This document shows positions 36,053-45,171 of a stretch of DNA of 64,000 nucleotides, in pieces. The number at the start of each line of letters is the position of its first letter. The first letter of the stretch is position 1. This DNA comes from Chryseobacterium sp. POL2 (GTDB lineage Bacteria; Bacteroidota; Bacteroidia; Flavobacteriales; Weeksellaceae): NCBI RefSeq assembly GCF_011058315.1, contig NZ_CP049298.1:1984001-2048000 (forward strand). The letters are read 5' to 3'. Position numbers and translations under genes: made by a program. The notes beneath the pieces were generated by a model. It did no database searches. It was not told the DNA's origin and saw nothing but the letters and a program-made list of their open reading frames with translations.

Positions 36053-36896
36053 CTTTATTAATCTGTACTTGTAATGTATCTTGGATTTTCTGTACTTCCA
36101 CTTTTTTAAGGTTTTTCACAACGTAGACTTTACTCAGAGGACCCATTTTTTCATTTAACTCAACCGAAATATCCCAAAATCCTGTTTTGGTATCAACTTC
36201 ATAACCTGCAATTTTTCCCACCATAATACCTTTCGGGAAAATCGCCGAACGACCATCTGTAATAACTGTGTCGCCAACTTTTAATGGTACATATTTCGGA
36301 ATGTCTGAAAGATGCATCATACGAGAGTCGTCACCACGCCAGCTAAGCGTTCCGAAATATCCGGAATTTTTTAGCGCGGCACTTATTTTAATTTTATTCA
36401 CACTTAATACAGATTGTACCAATGCATAATGATCGGTTGTATTAATAACGATTCCCGCAATACCATTAGGCGCTATAACGCCCATTTTTGTAGCAACACC
36501 TTGGAGTTTTCCTCGGTTAATAGTGAAGTAATTATTCTGACGGTTGATACTGTTATAAACAATTTCTCCGTCTACAAAAGTGTAAATCTGGCCACCACCA
36601 ATTGTATCATGCACTCTACGGAACTGTGGATTTTCAGCACCTTCCTTCCCATAAAGTTGTTGAAGCAGTGCCTTATTTTGCACGACAAGATTTTCATTAA
36701 TCTGCTTTAACTTAAGATACGAAGTTCCCTCATCGATGTAACCAGACACCCAAGCATTGAACGCGGTTGTCTGTGCAGCTAAAAAAGATTGCTGCATGGC
36801 GTTTTTCGAGAAAATTAATACTACTGCAATGATTTGCAAGAATATAAAGAAGACGAACAAAGCGTTCTTCGAAAATAATCTCAGCAAATATCCCAT
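36042..36896 (-). CDS. mreC: rod shape-determining protein MreC
   Basis: 284-aa bitopic protein: one membrane helix (about 12-30), a coiled-coil segment (SYLKLKQINENLVVQNKALL), then the periplasmic beta domain with GVIAPNGIAGIVINTTDHYALVQ and GDTVITDGRSAIFPKGIMVG. It activates PBP2/RodA in the elongasome. Second gene of the mre operon, 26 bp after mreB. Confidence 0.93.
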   Translation of the reverse strand: MGYLLRLFSKNALFVFFIFLQIIAVVLIFSKNAMQQSFLAAQTTAFNAWVSGYIDEGTSYLKLKQINENLVVQNKALLQQLYGKEGAENPQFRRVHDTIGGGQIYTFVDGEIVYNSINRQNNYFTINRGKLQGVATKMGVIAPNGIAGIVINTTDHYALVQSVLSVNKIKISAALKNSGYFGTLSWRGDDSRMMHLSDIPKYVPLKVGDTVITDGRSAIFPKGIMVGKIAGYEVDTKTGFWDISVELNEKMGPLSKVYVVKNLKKVEVQKIQDTLQVQINKDGQ

Positions 36897-36922
36897 CCGT
36901 TATGTTACCTGAAAATTAGTAA

Positions 36923-37948
36923 TTACTTAATTAAGAAATTGAATTTATCCATGTTTTTTAGCGCGATACCTGTACCACGAACAACTGCTCTCAACGGGTC
37001 TTCTGCTACAAAAACTGGCAATCCTGTTTTTCTGTGAATACGATCTGCCAAGCCTCTCAACAAAGCACCACCACCAGCCAGATAAATACCTGTTTTGTAG
37101 ATATCCGCGGCCAATTCTGGAGGTGTCAAAGAAAGTGTTTCCATCACCGCATCTTCAATACGGATAATCGACTTGTCTAAGGCTTTAGCAATTTCTTTAT
37201 AATTCACCATAATTTCTTTTGGCTTACCCGTAATCAAATCACGACCTTGAACTGGAATATCTTCAATATCAACATCCAGTTCTTCCACAGCTGAGCCAAC
37301 TTCGATTTTCACACGTTCCGCAGTTCTTTCACCAATATATAAATTATGATGTGTTCGTAAATAATATGCTATATCACCCGTGAAAACATCACCCGCAATT
37401 TTTACAGATTTATCACAAACGATACCTCCTAAGGCCACAACCGCAATTTCTGTAGTCCCACCTCCTATGTCAATCACCATATTACCTTCTGGCTTCTGAA
37501 CATCAATACCAACACCAATAGCAGCTGCCATTGGCTCATATATCAGTCGAACTTCTTTTGCATTTACTTTTTGCGCCGAGTCGCGCACCGCTCTTTTTTC
37601 TACTTCCGTAATTCCTGAAGGAATACAAATCACAATTCTCAAAGCTGGCTGAAACAATTTCCCTTTAATCCCAGGAATTTGTTTGATGAATTCTTTAATC
37701 ATATGCTCGGAAGCATGAAAATCTGCAATAACCCCATCCTTCAAAGGACGGATTGTTTTGATATCCTCATGGGTTTTCCCTTGCATGTGTTTCGCTTGCT
37801 CTCCAACAGCAATCGGCTTTCCACTTTGTCTTTCAATCGCCACGATAGATGGCTGATCTATAACAATTTTATTATTGTGAATTATTAATGTATTGGCAGT
37901 ACCTAAGTCAATCGCAATTTCTTGCGTGAACATATCTAATAAACCCAT
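36923..37948 (-). CDS. mreB: actin-like rod shape protein MreB
   Basis: 341-aa bacterial actin. Phosphate-1 motif AIDLGTANTLI, phosphate-2 VIDIGGGTTEIAV, adenosine motif LAGGGALLRGL. It forms membrane-bound filaments that direct elongation. First gene of mreBCD-mrdA-rodA-dipeptidase. A minus-strand -7 box TATCTTTG (37972-37979) lies about 24 bp before the ATG. Confidence 0.97.
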   Translation of the reverse strand: MGLLDMFTQEIAIDLGTANTLIIHNNKIVIDQPSIVAIERQSGKPIAVGEQAKHMQGKTHEDIKTIRPLKDGVIADFHASEHMIKEFIKQIPGIKGKLFQPALRIVICIPSGITEVEKRAVRDSAQKVNAKEVRLIYEPMAAAIGVGIDVQKPEGNMVIDIGGGTTEIAVVALGGIVCDKSVKIAGDVFTGDIAYYLRTHHNLYIGERTAERVKIEVGSAVEELDVDIEDIPVQGRDLITGKPKEIMVNYKEIAKALDKSIIRIEDAVMETLSLTPPELAADIYKTGIYLAGGGALLRGLADRIHRKTGLPVFVAEDPLRAVVRGTGIALKNMDKFNFLIK

Positions 37949-37971
37949 TTTTACCTGTCTATTTTAATTTA

Positions 37972-37979
37972 CAAAGATA
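37972..37979 (-). promoter_or_regulatory. -7 box of the mre operon
   Basis: Plus-strand CAAAGATA, that is TATCTTTG on the minus strand, an exact TAnnTTTG. No good -33 box. Confidence 0.5.
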
Positions 37980-38178
37980 TAAATTAAACGCAGAATTTTA
38001 GATTTTATCTATTAGCAAAAAGGTTAAATTTTTATTAAAATCTAAAAACTTATCCACAAGCACACCTCCAAATAAAAACAAGTTTCACTAAAGTCTGACT
38101 ACTAAAAAGTTAAGCCATTTCAAAACTGAGCATTATCATAGAACAAGTCACAGCTTGAATCTGTCAAAATTCATTTTA

Positions 38179-38193
38179 AAAGCTTAACTTTGT
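38179..38193 (+). promoter_or_regulatory. hemA promoter (-7 box)
   Basis: TAACTTTG at 38185-38192 inside AAAGCTTAACTTTGT. The same 15 bases occur before the hemoglobin gene (43733-43747). The ATG at 38204 is only 11 bp past the box, so the leader is a few nucleotides. Confidence 0.6.
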
Positions 38194-38203
38194 GCTTGCA
38201 AAA

Positions 38204-39493
38204 ATGAGTCATAACAACGATATTTTGAAGACGTCTAATTTCGCTGTACTTAGCATCAGTTACGAGAAAGCCGATGCCGAAGTTCGGGGAAAATTTGCGT
38301 TTTTTGATGAACATATCAAATCTTTTGTTAACCAAATTCACGACAAGGAATTTGGTGATGCTTTCGTTGTGTCCACTTGTAACAGGACGGAAATCTACAC
38401 CACGACTTCCAATTATTTATTAATTGCAGAGCAATATTGCAAAACTATCGGCGTTAACTTATCAGAATTTTTACAATATGTTAACATTATCAAACGAGAA
38501 GACGCTGTACTGCATCTTTTCCGCGTTGCTGCTGGATTAGAAAGTCAAATCATTGGTGATTTCGAAATTGTCTCTCAAATTAAAAATGCTTACAACCGTT
38601 TCAAAAAACATAAAGAAAGCTCGAATCCATATTTGGAACGCGCTATCAACTCAGCGATTCAAATTTCGAAAAGAATTAAAACAGAAACTAGCATTAGCAA
38701 TGGTGCCGCGTCTGTTTCTTATGCCGCTGTTCATTATATTTTAAACAATGTCAAAGCTGTTTCTGACAAAAACATTCTGTTGCTTGGCGTTGGCGAAATT
38801 GGACAAAACACAATCGAAAATCTCGTAAAACATGTTTATCAACCAAAGATAAAAATTGCGAACCGCTCTTTTGAGAAAGCTGAGAAAATTGCTGAAAAGT
38901 ATAACATTCAACAAATTGCTTTTGAAGATTTCCCCGAAGAACTGAAACAAACCGATATTTTGATTGTTGCAACTGGCGCACAAAAATTCATTGTAAATCC
39001 AGAAAACTTCCCCGCGGACAAAGAAATGTTGGTTATAGATCTGTCAATTCCCAATAACGTCGCAAAAGAAATTGGAAATCTCAACAGCGTGGATCTTATC
39101 GATGTGGATGAACTTTCTCAGCAAATTTCGGAAACCATGGAACAACGCAAACGCGAAATTCCAAAAGCCGAAGCCATCATCAAAGAGATGAGCAAAGATT
39201 TTACAGAGTGGGAACGAAAAAGAAAATTTGCACCGAGTATTACCAATTTTAAAAACTCATTAAAAAACATAGAAGCCCACGAGCTCCACAACATACACAA
39301 GCGTCATCAATACGCTAAAGTTGAAGACATGGAACTTTCTGATAAATTAATACAGAAAATAACCAACCGCTTTGCAAAATACATTCTTGAAAACCCTTGG
39401 AAAGCAGAGGAAGTTTCAAAATTAATGGAAGACATCTTAGTGCTTCACCAACCCAAAAAGACCGATAATGAAGACGATAAAAATAGGAACTAG
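38204..39493 (+). CDS. hemA: glutamyl-tRNA reductase
   Basis: 429 aa. NADPH-dependent reduction of Glu-tRNA to glutamate-1-semialdehyde, first step of C5 heme synthesis. Catalytic Cys59 in VVSTCNRTEIY; the NADPH domain has LLGVGEIGQN; a C-terminal dimerisation helix follows. I chose the ATG at 38204, because the in-frame GTG at 38192 overlaps the promoter box. It overlaps hemC by 26 bp. hemA-C-D-E form one operon ending in the terminator at 42101-42130. Confidence 0.96.
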   Translation: MSHNNDILKTSNFAVLSISYEKADAEVRGKFAFFDEHIKSFVNQIHDKEFGDAFVVSTCNRTEIYTTTSNYLLIAEQYCKTIGVNLSEFLQYVNIIKREDAVLHLFRVAAGLESQIIGDFEIVSQIKNAYNRFKKHKESSNPYLERAINSAIQISKRIKTETSISNGAASVSYAAVHYILNNVKAVSDKNILLLGVGEIGQNTIENLVKHVYQPKIKIANRSFEKAEKIAEKYNIQQIAFEDFPEELKQTDILIVATGAQKFIVNPENFPADKEMLVIDLSIPNNVAKEIGNLNSVDLIDVDELSQQISETMEQRKREIPKAEAIIKEMSKDFTEWERKRKFAPSITNFKNSLKNIEAHELHNIHKRHQYAKVEDMELSDKLIQKITNRFAKYILENPWKAEEVSKLMEDILVLHQPKKTDNEDDKNRN

Positions 39494-40382
39494 AAACAGT
39501 CCATTAGCATTATGGCAAGCTAACGAAGTTGCTTCAAAACTACAAACGGCTGGCAAACTAACCGAAATCGTCCCAATCGTGTCGTCTGGTGACAAAAACC
39601 TTACGCAACCACTTTACGCAATGGGCATTACAGGTGTTTTCACCAAAGATCTTGACATAGCTTTGCTTAACAAAGAGATTGACATCGCCGTACATTCTTT
39701 AAAAGATGTCCCTACGCAATTACCAACAGGCGTACAGATAAGTGCCGTTTTGGAAAGAGATTTCCCACAAGACGTATTGGTTAGAAAAAGTGATGCCAAA
39801 AACAAAGACTTTAAAGATTTAAAAATAGCAACAAGTAGCTTGAGAAGACGCGCATTTTGGTCGCACACTTTCCCTAACACTGACTTTGCGGACATTAGAG
39901 GAAACGTACAAACAAGACTTAGAAAATTGGAAGAAGGCGTTGCGGATGCGACACTTTTCTCTTTGGCAGGTCTTAAACGCATGAATCTTAACATCAGCTA
40001 CGAAGAAGTTGACTTCCTTTTGCAAGCTCCATCACAAGGGGTTGTTGGTATCGCGAGCCTTTCTGAAAATGCGGAACTTAATGAGATTTTAAATCAGATT
40101 AACCATGCAGAAACTCAAAAATGCATCCATATCGAAAGAGAATTTCTAAAAACTTTGGAAGGTGGTTGTACAGCGCCAATTGGTGCCCACGCCGAATTTA
40201 TTGGTGACAAAATCCGTTTCTTAGGAAGACTATGTTCTTTGGACGGAAAAGACTGCATCAACGTTGATGAGACAATAGACTGGAACCCAGAACAAAACTT
40301 CGGCGCAGAGTTAGCACAACAAGTTCTGAAGCGTGGCGGCAAAGACATGATGGCTCTCATAAAATATCAAATAAACTCCTAA
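39468..40382 (+). CDS. hemC: porphobilinogen deaminase
   Basis: 304 aa. Joins four porphobilinogens into hydroxymethylbilane. Family signatures: IGTRNSPLALWQA at the N-terminus, HSLKDVPTQLP, SSLRRRAF and the dipyrromethane-binding Cys in LEGGCTAPIGA. Starts inside hemA (26-bp overlap), 15 bp before hemD. Confidence 0.96.
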   Translation: MKTIKIGTRNSPLALWQANEVASKLQTAGKLTEIVPIVSSGDKNLTQPLYAMGITGVFTKDLDIALLNKEIDIAVHSLKDVPTQLPTGVQISAVLERDFPQDVLVRKSDAKNKDFKDLKIATSSLRRRAFWSHTFPNTDFADIRGNVQTRLRKLEEGVADATLFSLAGLKRMNLNISYEEVDFLLQAPSQGVVGIASLSENAELNEILNQINHAETQKCIHIEREFLKTLEGGCTAPIGAHAEFIGDKIRFLGRLCSLDGKDCINVDETIDWNPEQNFGAELAQQVLKRGGKDMMALIKYQINS

Positions 40383-40397
40383 TTAAAACCTTCAAAA

Positions 40398-41066
40398 ATG
40401 CGCCTATTGTTAACCAAACATCTCAATGACGCAGACATTTCCAAATTGGGAAGTGATATTGTCGTGGATTTTGTAGAAGTCATTTCGATTGAGAAAATTG
40501 CGTTTAAAATTCAGGATTTAAAAAATAAATCTTTGATTTTTACAAGCATTAATGCCGTTAAGAGTTTTTTTGAAAACGACACTTCTCACCAATTAACAAA
40601 ACTACACCCAATCTATTGTGTTGGAGAACAGTCTGAAAAATTTTTAAACCAAAAAGGCTTCGAAGTTCTTGCTACAAAAAAGAATGCTGAAGAACTTTCC
40701 AAGTATTTTATAGAACAAAGTAAAGACGAAGATTATCTTCATTTCTGTGGCGATATCGCTTTAGAAACTTTAGGGAAAACTTTTACTAAACTTGGAAAAA
40801 ATTACACTAAAGTCGTTTCTTACGCCACCAATTTGACTTATCCAAAGTTTAATAAAGAATATGATGCTGTGGCATTCTTCAGTCCTAGTGGCGTTAGAAG
40901 TTTTACTAAATTCAATTCTTTAGAAGCGAAAATTATTTTTTCAATTGGACAAACAACCACCAATGAAATCCTTAATTCAACAAAGAAATCCGCTATAACG
41001 AGTGCGGAGAATACAACCGAAGATTTACTAAATCTGATTCGTCAGCACGCGTCAGAAAAAAAATAA
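40398..41066 (+). CDS. hemD: uroporphyrinogen-III synthase
   Basis: 222 aa. Cyclises hydroxymethylbilane with inversion of ring D. The family diverges strongly; assignment rests on its two-domain pattern ([38 protein letters not shown]) and its place between hemC and hemE. Four bp separate it from hemE. Confidence 0.88.
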   Translation: MRLLLTKHLNDADISKLGSDIVVDFVEVISIEKIAFKIQDLKNKSLIFTSINAVKSFFENDTSHQLTKLHPIYCVGEQSEKFLNQKGFEVLATKKNAEELSKYFIEQSKDEDYLHFCGDIALETLGKTFTKLGKNYTKVVSYATNLTYPKFNKEYDAVAFFSPSGVRSFTKFNSLEAKIIFSIGQTTTNEILNSTKKSAITSAENTTEDLLNLIRQHASEKK

Positions 41067-41070
41067 GAAT

Positions 41071-42096
41071 ATGATTAAAAACGATTTATATCTAAGAGCT
41101 TTGCGCGGCGAGATTGTGGAAAGACCTCCTGTGTGGATGATGAGACAAGCTGGGCGCTATTTACCAGAGTTTATTGAACTTCGCAATCAATATGATTTTT
41201 TCACACGTTGCCAAACGCCAGAGTTAGCTGCTGAAATTACCGTTCAGCCAATTCGCAGATTCCCTTTAGACGCAGCGATTTTGTTTTCAGACATTTTGGT
41301 GGTTCCGCAGGCCATGGGTATTGATTTTAAAATGAAAGAATCCGTTGGTCCTTGGCTAGACAATCCTATACGAACTAAAGAACAAGTTGACGCCATCGAA
41401 GTTCCGAATGTTGACGATACGCTAAGCTATGTTTTTGACGCCATCGAATTGACCCTTCAAAAGCTCGATAACGACATTCCATTGATTGGTTTTGCAGGAA
41501 GCCCATGGACAATACTTTGCTATTGTGTGGAAGGCAAAGGCTCTAAAGCTTTTGATATTGCTAAGTCATTTTGTTTTACACATCCTGAAGCAGCACACTC
41601 ATTGTTGCAAAAAATCACCGATACCACCATTGCTTATCTAAAACGAAAAGTTGAAAAAGGCGTTTCTGCGGTACAGATTTTTGACTCTTGGGGAGGCATG
41701 TTGTCACCAACAGACTATCAGGAATTTTCTTGGCAATACATCAACCAAATTGTTGAAGCACTAAGTCTGGTTTCCCCAGTTGTTGTTTTCGGAAAAGGAT
41801 GCTGGTTTGCGCTTGAAGAAATGTCAAAATCCAAAGTTTCCGCTTTGGGGGTTGACTGGACTATTACACCAGAATTTGCAAGACAATTGACAAATAACAA
41901 CATCACACTTCAAGGAAATTTTGATCCCGCAAGACTACATTCTTCACCGGAAGTTATCCGAAAAATGGTTCACGAAATGATTAATCGTTTTGGAAAAGAC
42001 AAATATATCGCCAACCTCGGCCATGGTATCCTTCCAAACATTCCAGTAGAAAATGCGGAAGCATTTATCCGCGCTGTTGTTGAGTGGAAAGCATAA
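41071..42096 (+). CDS. hemE: uroporphyrinogen decarboxylase
   Basis: 341 aa. Removes four carboxyl groups from uroporphyrinogen III to give coproporphyrinogen III. Signature [17 protein letters not shown] at the N-terminus (binding Arg), the conserved Asp in [13 protein letters not shown], and [16 protein letters not shown] near the C-terminus. Last gene of the hem operon. Confidence 0.97.
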   Translation: MIKNDLYLRALRGEIVERPPVWMMRQAGRYLPEFIELRNQYDFFTRCQTPELAAEITVQPIRRFPLDAAILFSDILVVPQAMGIDFKMKESVGPWLDNPIRTKEQVDAIEVPNVDDTLSYVFDAIELTLQKLDNDIPLIGFAGSPWTILCYCVEGKGSKAFDIAKSFCFTHPEAAHSLLQKITDTTIAYLKRKVEKGVSAVQIFDSWGGMLSPTDYQEFSWQYINQIVEALSLVSPVVVFGKGCWFALEEMSKSKVSALGVDWTITPEFARQLTNNNITLQGNFDPARLHSSPEVIRKMVHEMINRFGKDKYIANLGHGILPNIPVENAEAFIRAVVEWKA

Positions 42097-42100
42097 AAAA

Positions 42101-42130
42101 ACAAACCCCAAGTTTTAACTTGGGGTTTGT
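42101..42130. terminator. bidirectional intrinsic terminator
   Basis: Perfect 14-bp inverted repeat ACAAACCCCAAGTT/AACTTGGGGTTTGT, T-rich on both sides, between hemE and the convergent small secreted protein gene. Confidence 0.85.
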
Positions 42131-42132
42131 TT

Positions 42133-42393
42133 TTAATTTTTCTTTCTTGCGTGAGCCGCTGGTACTGCTTCGCCATTTTCACGCTTTCTTTGTAGCGTTT
42201 TTTCTTGCTCTACAGTTTTTGCATCAACCTCTTGCATTTTGACAGCGCCCATCTGGACTTGCTGTTTTGGTGCTTCTGCTTTTGGTTTAATACGTTCTGT
42301 TTTTGCTTTTCCTGTATTCGCTTTTGAAGACTGAGCACTCATCATTGCAGCACCTCCAACAAAGAAAACTGCGCATAGTAAAACTTTTTTCAT
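42133..42393 (-). CDS. small secreted Lys/Ala-rich protein
   Basis: 86 aa. Signal peptide MKKVLLCAVFFVGGAAMMSAQ, then a short basic mature part rich in K, A, E and Q (KAKTERIKPKAEAPKQQ). No known domain. It resembles the next gene in build (same length class, signal, KAE-rich mature part) and they may be distant paralogues. The spacer behind it (about 42458-42488) has three T tracts spaced about 10 bp apart. Confidence 0.65.
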   Translation of the reverse strand: MKKVLLCAVFFVGGAAMMSAQSSKANTGKAKTERIKPKAEAPKQQVQMGAVKMQEVDAKTVEQEKTLQRKRENGEAVPAAHARKKN

Positions 42394-42561
42394 AACAATA
42401 TTTGGATTTAGTGAACACTAATTAACGAATATTATTCCATTAAAAAATCAATTTATATGTTTTTTAACATTTTTTAACGTTTTTAAATCAAAAATGTATT
42501 ATTTTTTATTTAAACAAAACGCCTAATATAACAAATTATTAGTTATTTCATTTTAAATAAT

Positions 42562-42591
42562 AAAACCTAATATCCAATCACATTAGGTTTT
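42562..42591 (-). terminator. terminator of the second small secreted protein
   Basis: Perfect 10-bp stem AAAACCTAAT/ATTAGGTTTT, followed on the minus strand by a T-rich run. Confidence 0.65.
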
Positions 42592-42624
42592 AATACTATT
42601 CTACTATTAATTCTATAAAATAAT

Positions 42625-42924
42625 CTATTCTACTTTTGGCATTTTTTTCTTTGGTTCTTCAGTTTTTACAGCTTTGTTTTCTTGAAGTACAGCAGAATGA
42701 TTCATATTTTCTTTTGCTAATTTAGCCTGCACCTTTTTATCATTAGCAATAATTTCTGATTTTTCTGTAGTCGCATTCTCTTTCTTTGTTAGCTTTTCAG
42801 CTTTCGGCGCCACTTCCATAGTTTCGGTTTTAGCAGACATTGTCTTTTTAGCCTCTGTGGTTTGCGCTGTTGCAACTACAAATCCCGCCGTTATAAATAG
42901 TGTTGCAAATATTAACTTTTTCAT
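42625..42924 (-). CDS. small secreted Lys/Glu/Ala-rich protein
   Basis: 99 aa. Signal peptide MKKLIFATLFITAGFVVATAQ, mature part of about 78 residues rich in K, E, A and T with no Cys (TMEVAPKAEKLTKKENATTE). Probably disordered and periplasmic. It has its own terminator at 42562-42591, so it is transcribed separately from the similar gene downstream. Confidence 0.65.
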   Translation of the reverse strand: MKKLIFATLFITAGFVVATAQTTEAKKTMSAKTETMEVAPKAEKLTKKENATTEKSEIIANDKKVQAKLAKENMNHSAVLQENKAVKTEEPKKKMPKVE

Positions 42925-43035
42925 AATAATAATTTTAATGTTACATAGCTAAAACGCTAAAAAACAATTGCTATTATAAAAAATTAAAAACTTTAATAGA
43001 CTTTAAAACACTTTATGAAAGCTTTTGATTTTCAA

Positions 43036-43527
43036 CTACTTCTCCAAATTTTTTCTTAATTTTTCAACAAAAACATAAGCCGCTGGACAAATCAAGGTAT
43101 TCTTCAAAGTCAGGTTATTAATCTGATAAATTTTCTTGCGATCTGTGTGTGGATACTCGCGACAGGCTTTTGGACGTACATCATAAATATTACATTTGTT
43201 ATCATTTGGATCCAAAAAGAAACATGGCGTCGATTGCAAGACCCAGTCATTATCTTCGTCTAGTCGCAAAAATTTAGTCTCAAAATCCGAAATTTTCATC
43301 CGTAGATGCTTGGCTATGCGTTCTTTATCTTTCTCTGTAAATAGCGGCCCTGTCGTCTTACAGCAATTTGCACAAGCTAAACAGTCGATTTCTTCAAAAG
43401 TCTCCTCATGCAGATCTTCCACCAAATAATCGAGATTTTTGGGTGGTTTCTTTTTTATTTGCTCCAAAAATTTTTGATGTTCTTTCGATTTTTGTTGCGC
43501 TTGTTGATTATAATGATTGATATCCAA
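43036..43527 (-). CDS. YkgJ-family cysteine cluster protein
   Basis: 163-aa cytosolic protein with the metal-binding Cys set of the family: CLACANCCKTTGP, PCFFLDPNDNKCNIYDVRPKAC. Such proteins bind Zn or Fe through these Cys; the exact role is unknown. Start MDINHYNQQAQQ. It converges on no gene; the region before it holds a 20-bp-stem hairpin. Confidence 0.85.
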   Translation of the reverse strand: MDINHYNQQAQQKSKEHQKFLEQIKKKPPKNLDYLVEDLHEETFEEIDCLACANCCKTTGPLFTEKDKERIAKHLRMKISDFETKFLRLDEDNDWVLQSTPCFFLDPNDNKCNIYDVRPKACREYPHTDRKKIYQINNLTLKNTLICPAAYVFVEKLRKNLEK

Positions 43528-43560
43528 AACTAAATTTTTAAGAATGCAAATTTACATTTT

Positions 43561-43680
43561 TTGGGCGCCATTTCCAGCTTTCGCTACTCGCAGTCTTTGG
43601 TTTGGGTTGCGCTTCGCGCAACCCAAACCAAAGACGAGCTCAAACACGCCGCTCTATCTGGGGCGCAATTTCCCCTATCG
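43561..43680. repeat. hairpin repeat element with a 20-bp perfect stem
   Basis: Stem 43593-43612 pairs perfectly with 43616-43635 around a TTC loop (stem begins GTCTTTGGTTTGGG, ends TTGCGC). It is flanked by GGGCGCCATTTCCAGC on the left and CTCTATCTGGGGCGCA on the right, so outer arms with partly matching GCGCC/GGCGC frame it. There is no T tract, so it is not a normal terminator. It resembles dispersed intergenic hairpins of Chryseobacterium as I remember them. Confidence 0.7.
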
Positions 43681-43732
43681 AAAGAAACAAAATGACAAAT
43701 ATCAAAATTCCATTTAACAATCAATAAGTTAT

Positions 43733-43747
43733 AAAGCTTAACTTTGT
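43733..43747 (+). promoter_or_regulatory. promoter of the hemoglobin gene (-7 box)
   Basis: TAACTTTG (43739-43746) within AAAGCTTAACTTTGT, identical to the hemA promoter segment. ATG follows after 5 bp, so the mRNA should be leaderless or nearly so. Confidence 0.55.
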
Positions 43748-43751
43748 TAGC

Positions 43752-44129
43752 ATGAAAAATCTAGAAAGCAGAACTGATATTGAAGAACTCGTAAACAAAT
43801 TTTATGATAAAGTCATCAAAGACGATATTATTGGCTTTTTCTTTACTGATATTGCCCAAATAGATTTGCAAAAACACCTCCCAAAAATGTATAATTTTTG
43901 GGAAAGCATACTTCTTGGCAATTCAGTATACGAAGGAAATCCCATGCGCGTACACTTTCCGCTTAACCAAGTTGTCGCGTTAGAACAACATCATTTCGAG
44001 CGTTGGCTAGAGCTTTGGCAAGATACTTTAGAACAAAACTTCGAAGGCGAAAATGTAGATACAGCCATACTTCGCGCCCAAAATATCGCCCGAATTATGT
44101 CTTATAAAATGAAAATTGCACGGTCTTAA
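43752..44129 (+). CDS. group III truncated hemoglobin
   Basis: 125-aa 2-over-2 globin. N-terminal ESRTDIEELVNKFYDKVIKDDIIGFFF, typical of group III, with aromatic B10/CD positions. HFPLNQ (His about 58) probably carries the distal or E-helix residue and QHHFERWLELW the proximal His. Likely heme-bound in the cytosol and used for NO or O2 chemistry; the role is not fixed for this group. It overlaps the convergent DUF6122 gene by 4 bp. Confidence 0.88.
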   Translation: MKNLESRTDIEELVNKFYDKVIKDDIIGFFFTDIAQIDLQKHLPKMYNFWESILLGNSVYEGNPMRVHFPLNQVVALEQHHFERWLELWQDTLEQNFEGENVDTAILRAQNIARIMSYKMKIARS

Positions 44130-44452
44130 AGATTAGGATTTAGCCACATGTCGATATAATCTGTCAACATATGAAACAACAATCCTACGCTAACAATCCT
44201 AAGTTTTCCTTTGAAAAATAATAGTAGGAAATAAATGCCTATCGCATAATAAGAATGCAAAAAGTGAAAGCCAATACTTGCGCGATTAGGATCAAAAATA
44301 GGAGTTGCAAAAAGATGGTCAACATCCACCAACATCGTCAAAAGCATAATGAAATAAGCTTTCTTCCATTCGCTTCGGAAAAACAACCACGCCAAAACTA
44401 CAGGAAATACAAAATGCAAAACATAATGGATTATCGGTCTTAAAATCTCCAT
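44126..44452 (-). CDS. DUF6122 family membrane protein
   Basis: 108 aa with four predicted helices. HYVLHFVFPVVLAWLF, MLVDVDHLFATPIFDP and the His-rich HFLHSYYAIG and FHMLTDYIDMW match the DUF6122 pattern, reminiscent of small metal-dependent membrane hydrolases. It overlaps alkD by one base. Function unknown. Confidence 0.75.
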   Translation of the reverse strand: MEILRPIIHYVLHFVFPVVLAWLFFRSEWKKAYFIMLLTMLVDVDHLFATPIFDPNRASIGFHFLHSYYAIGIYFLLLFFKGKLRIVSVGLLFHMLTDYIDMWLNPNL

Positions 44453-45171
44453 TATATTCTGGATTTTAAATAATCTTGTCGCAAATCTTCATCCAGTTTT
44501 TCTATCGCATAACGCAAGCATGTTCTCGGCATTTCTTTATAATATAGATTAAAAAAATTCAAAAGCGCGGACTCATCTTGTCCTCCCATTTCGCGAAGAA
44601 GCCAGCCATTGGCCTTGTGCATCAAATCACGTGGATGTTTTAGATTTCTAACGACAAAATCCTTAGTCAAATCGAAACGTTTCTTTTTAACATAAAACAT
44701 GGTTCCAACAACAGCAATTCTTTTATGCCACATTTCATTAGATTTTGACAGATTAATGAGTAAATCATCCCGCTTTTGTTCGAATGCGAATCGTCCCAGA
44801 ATTTTGTAACAAGAACTATCCACCAAATCCCAATTGTTAACATACTGAAGATGATTGAGATAGAATTCTACAATTTGCTCTTGTAACACGATATCCTTTT
44901 TTGACTTCTCAAATTTGTTTATCAAAATAAAGAGTGCCGTTAAACGTTCTTCATGGTATTTTGAAGCAATAAGCTGTGCCAATTCTTTCAAACTAATTTT
45001 TTCAGTAAAGGCTTTAGCAATCAGTCGTTGATCTGGAACTATAACACCCAAAAACAAATCGCCTTCACCATATTCGCAAGGTCCAGTTTTGAAAAACCGT
45101 GGAAAAAATTCCGCTTTTTCGGGAATCGCCAAATCGCGAAGCGCCGCTTTCAACTCATCAACAACAGTCAT
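44452..45171 (-). CDS. DNA alkylation repair protein, AlkD-like
   Basis: 239-aa HEAT-repeat DNA glycosylase family (AlkC/AlkD). Recognised by FKTGPCEYGEGDLFLGV, the NNWDLVDSSCYKILG region (Trp and Asp of the active cleft) and helical repeats throughout. It removes alkylated bases such as 3-methyladenine and N7-adducts without base flipping. It abuts the acetyltransferase gene with no gap. Confidence 0.85.
   Translation of the reverse strand: MTVVDELKAALRDLAIPEKAEFFPRFFKTGPCEYGEGDLFLGVIVPDQRLIAKAFTEKISLKELAQLIASKYHEERLTALFILINKFEKSKKDIVLQEQIVEFYLNHLQYVNNWDLVDSSCYKILGRFAFEQKRDDLLINLSKSNEMWHKRIAVVGTMFYVKKKRFDLTKDFVVRNLKHPRDLMHKANGWLLREMGGQDESALLNFFNLYYKEMPRTCLRYAIEKLDEDLRQDYLKSRI

Noticed and set aside
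43593-43635. Simple intrinsic terminator
   Set aside because: The stem is long and perfect but no T tract follows on either strand, and the framing arms point to a repeat element.
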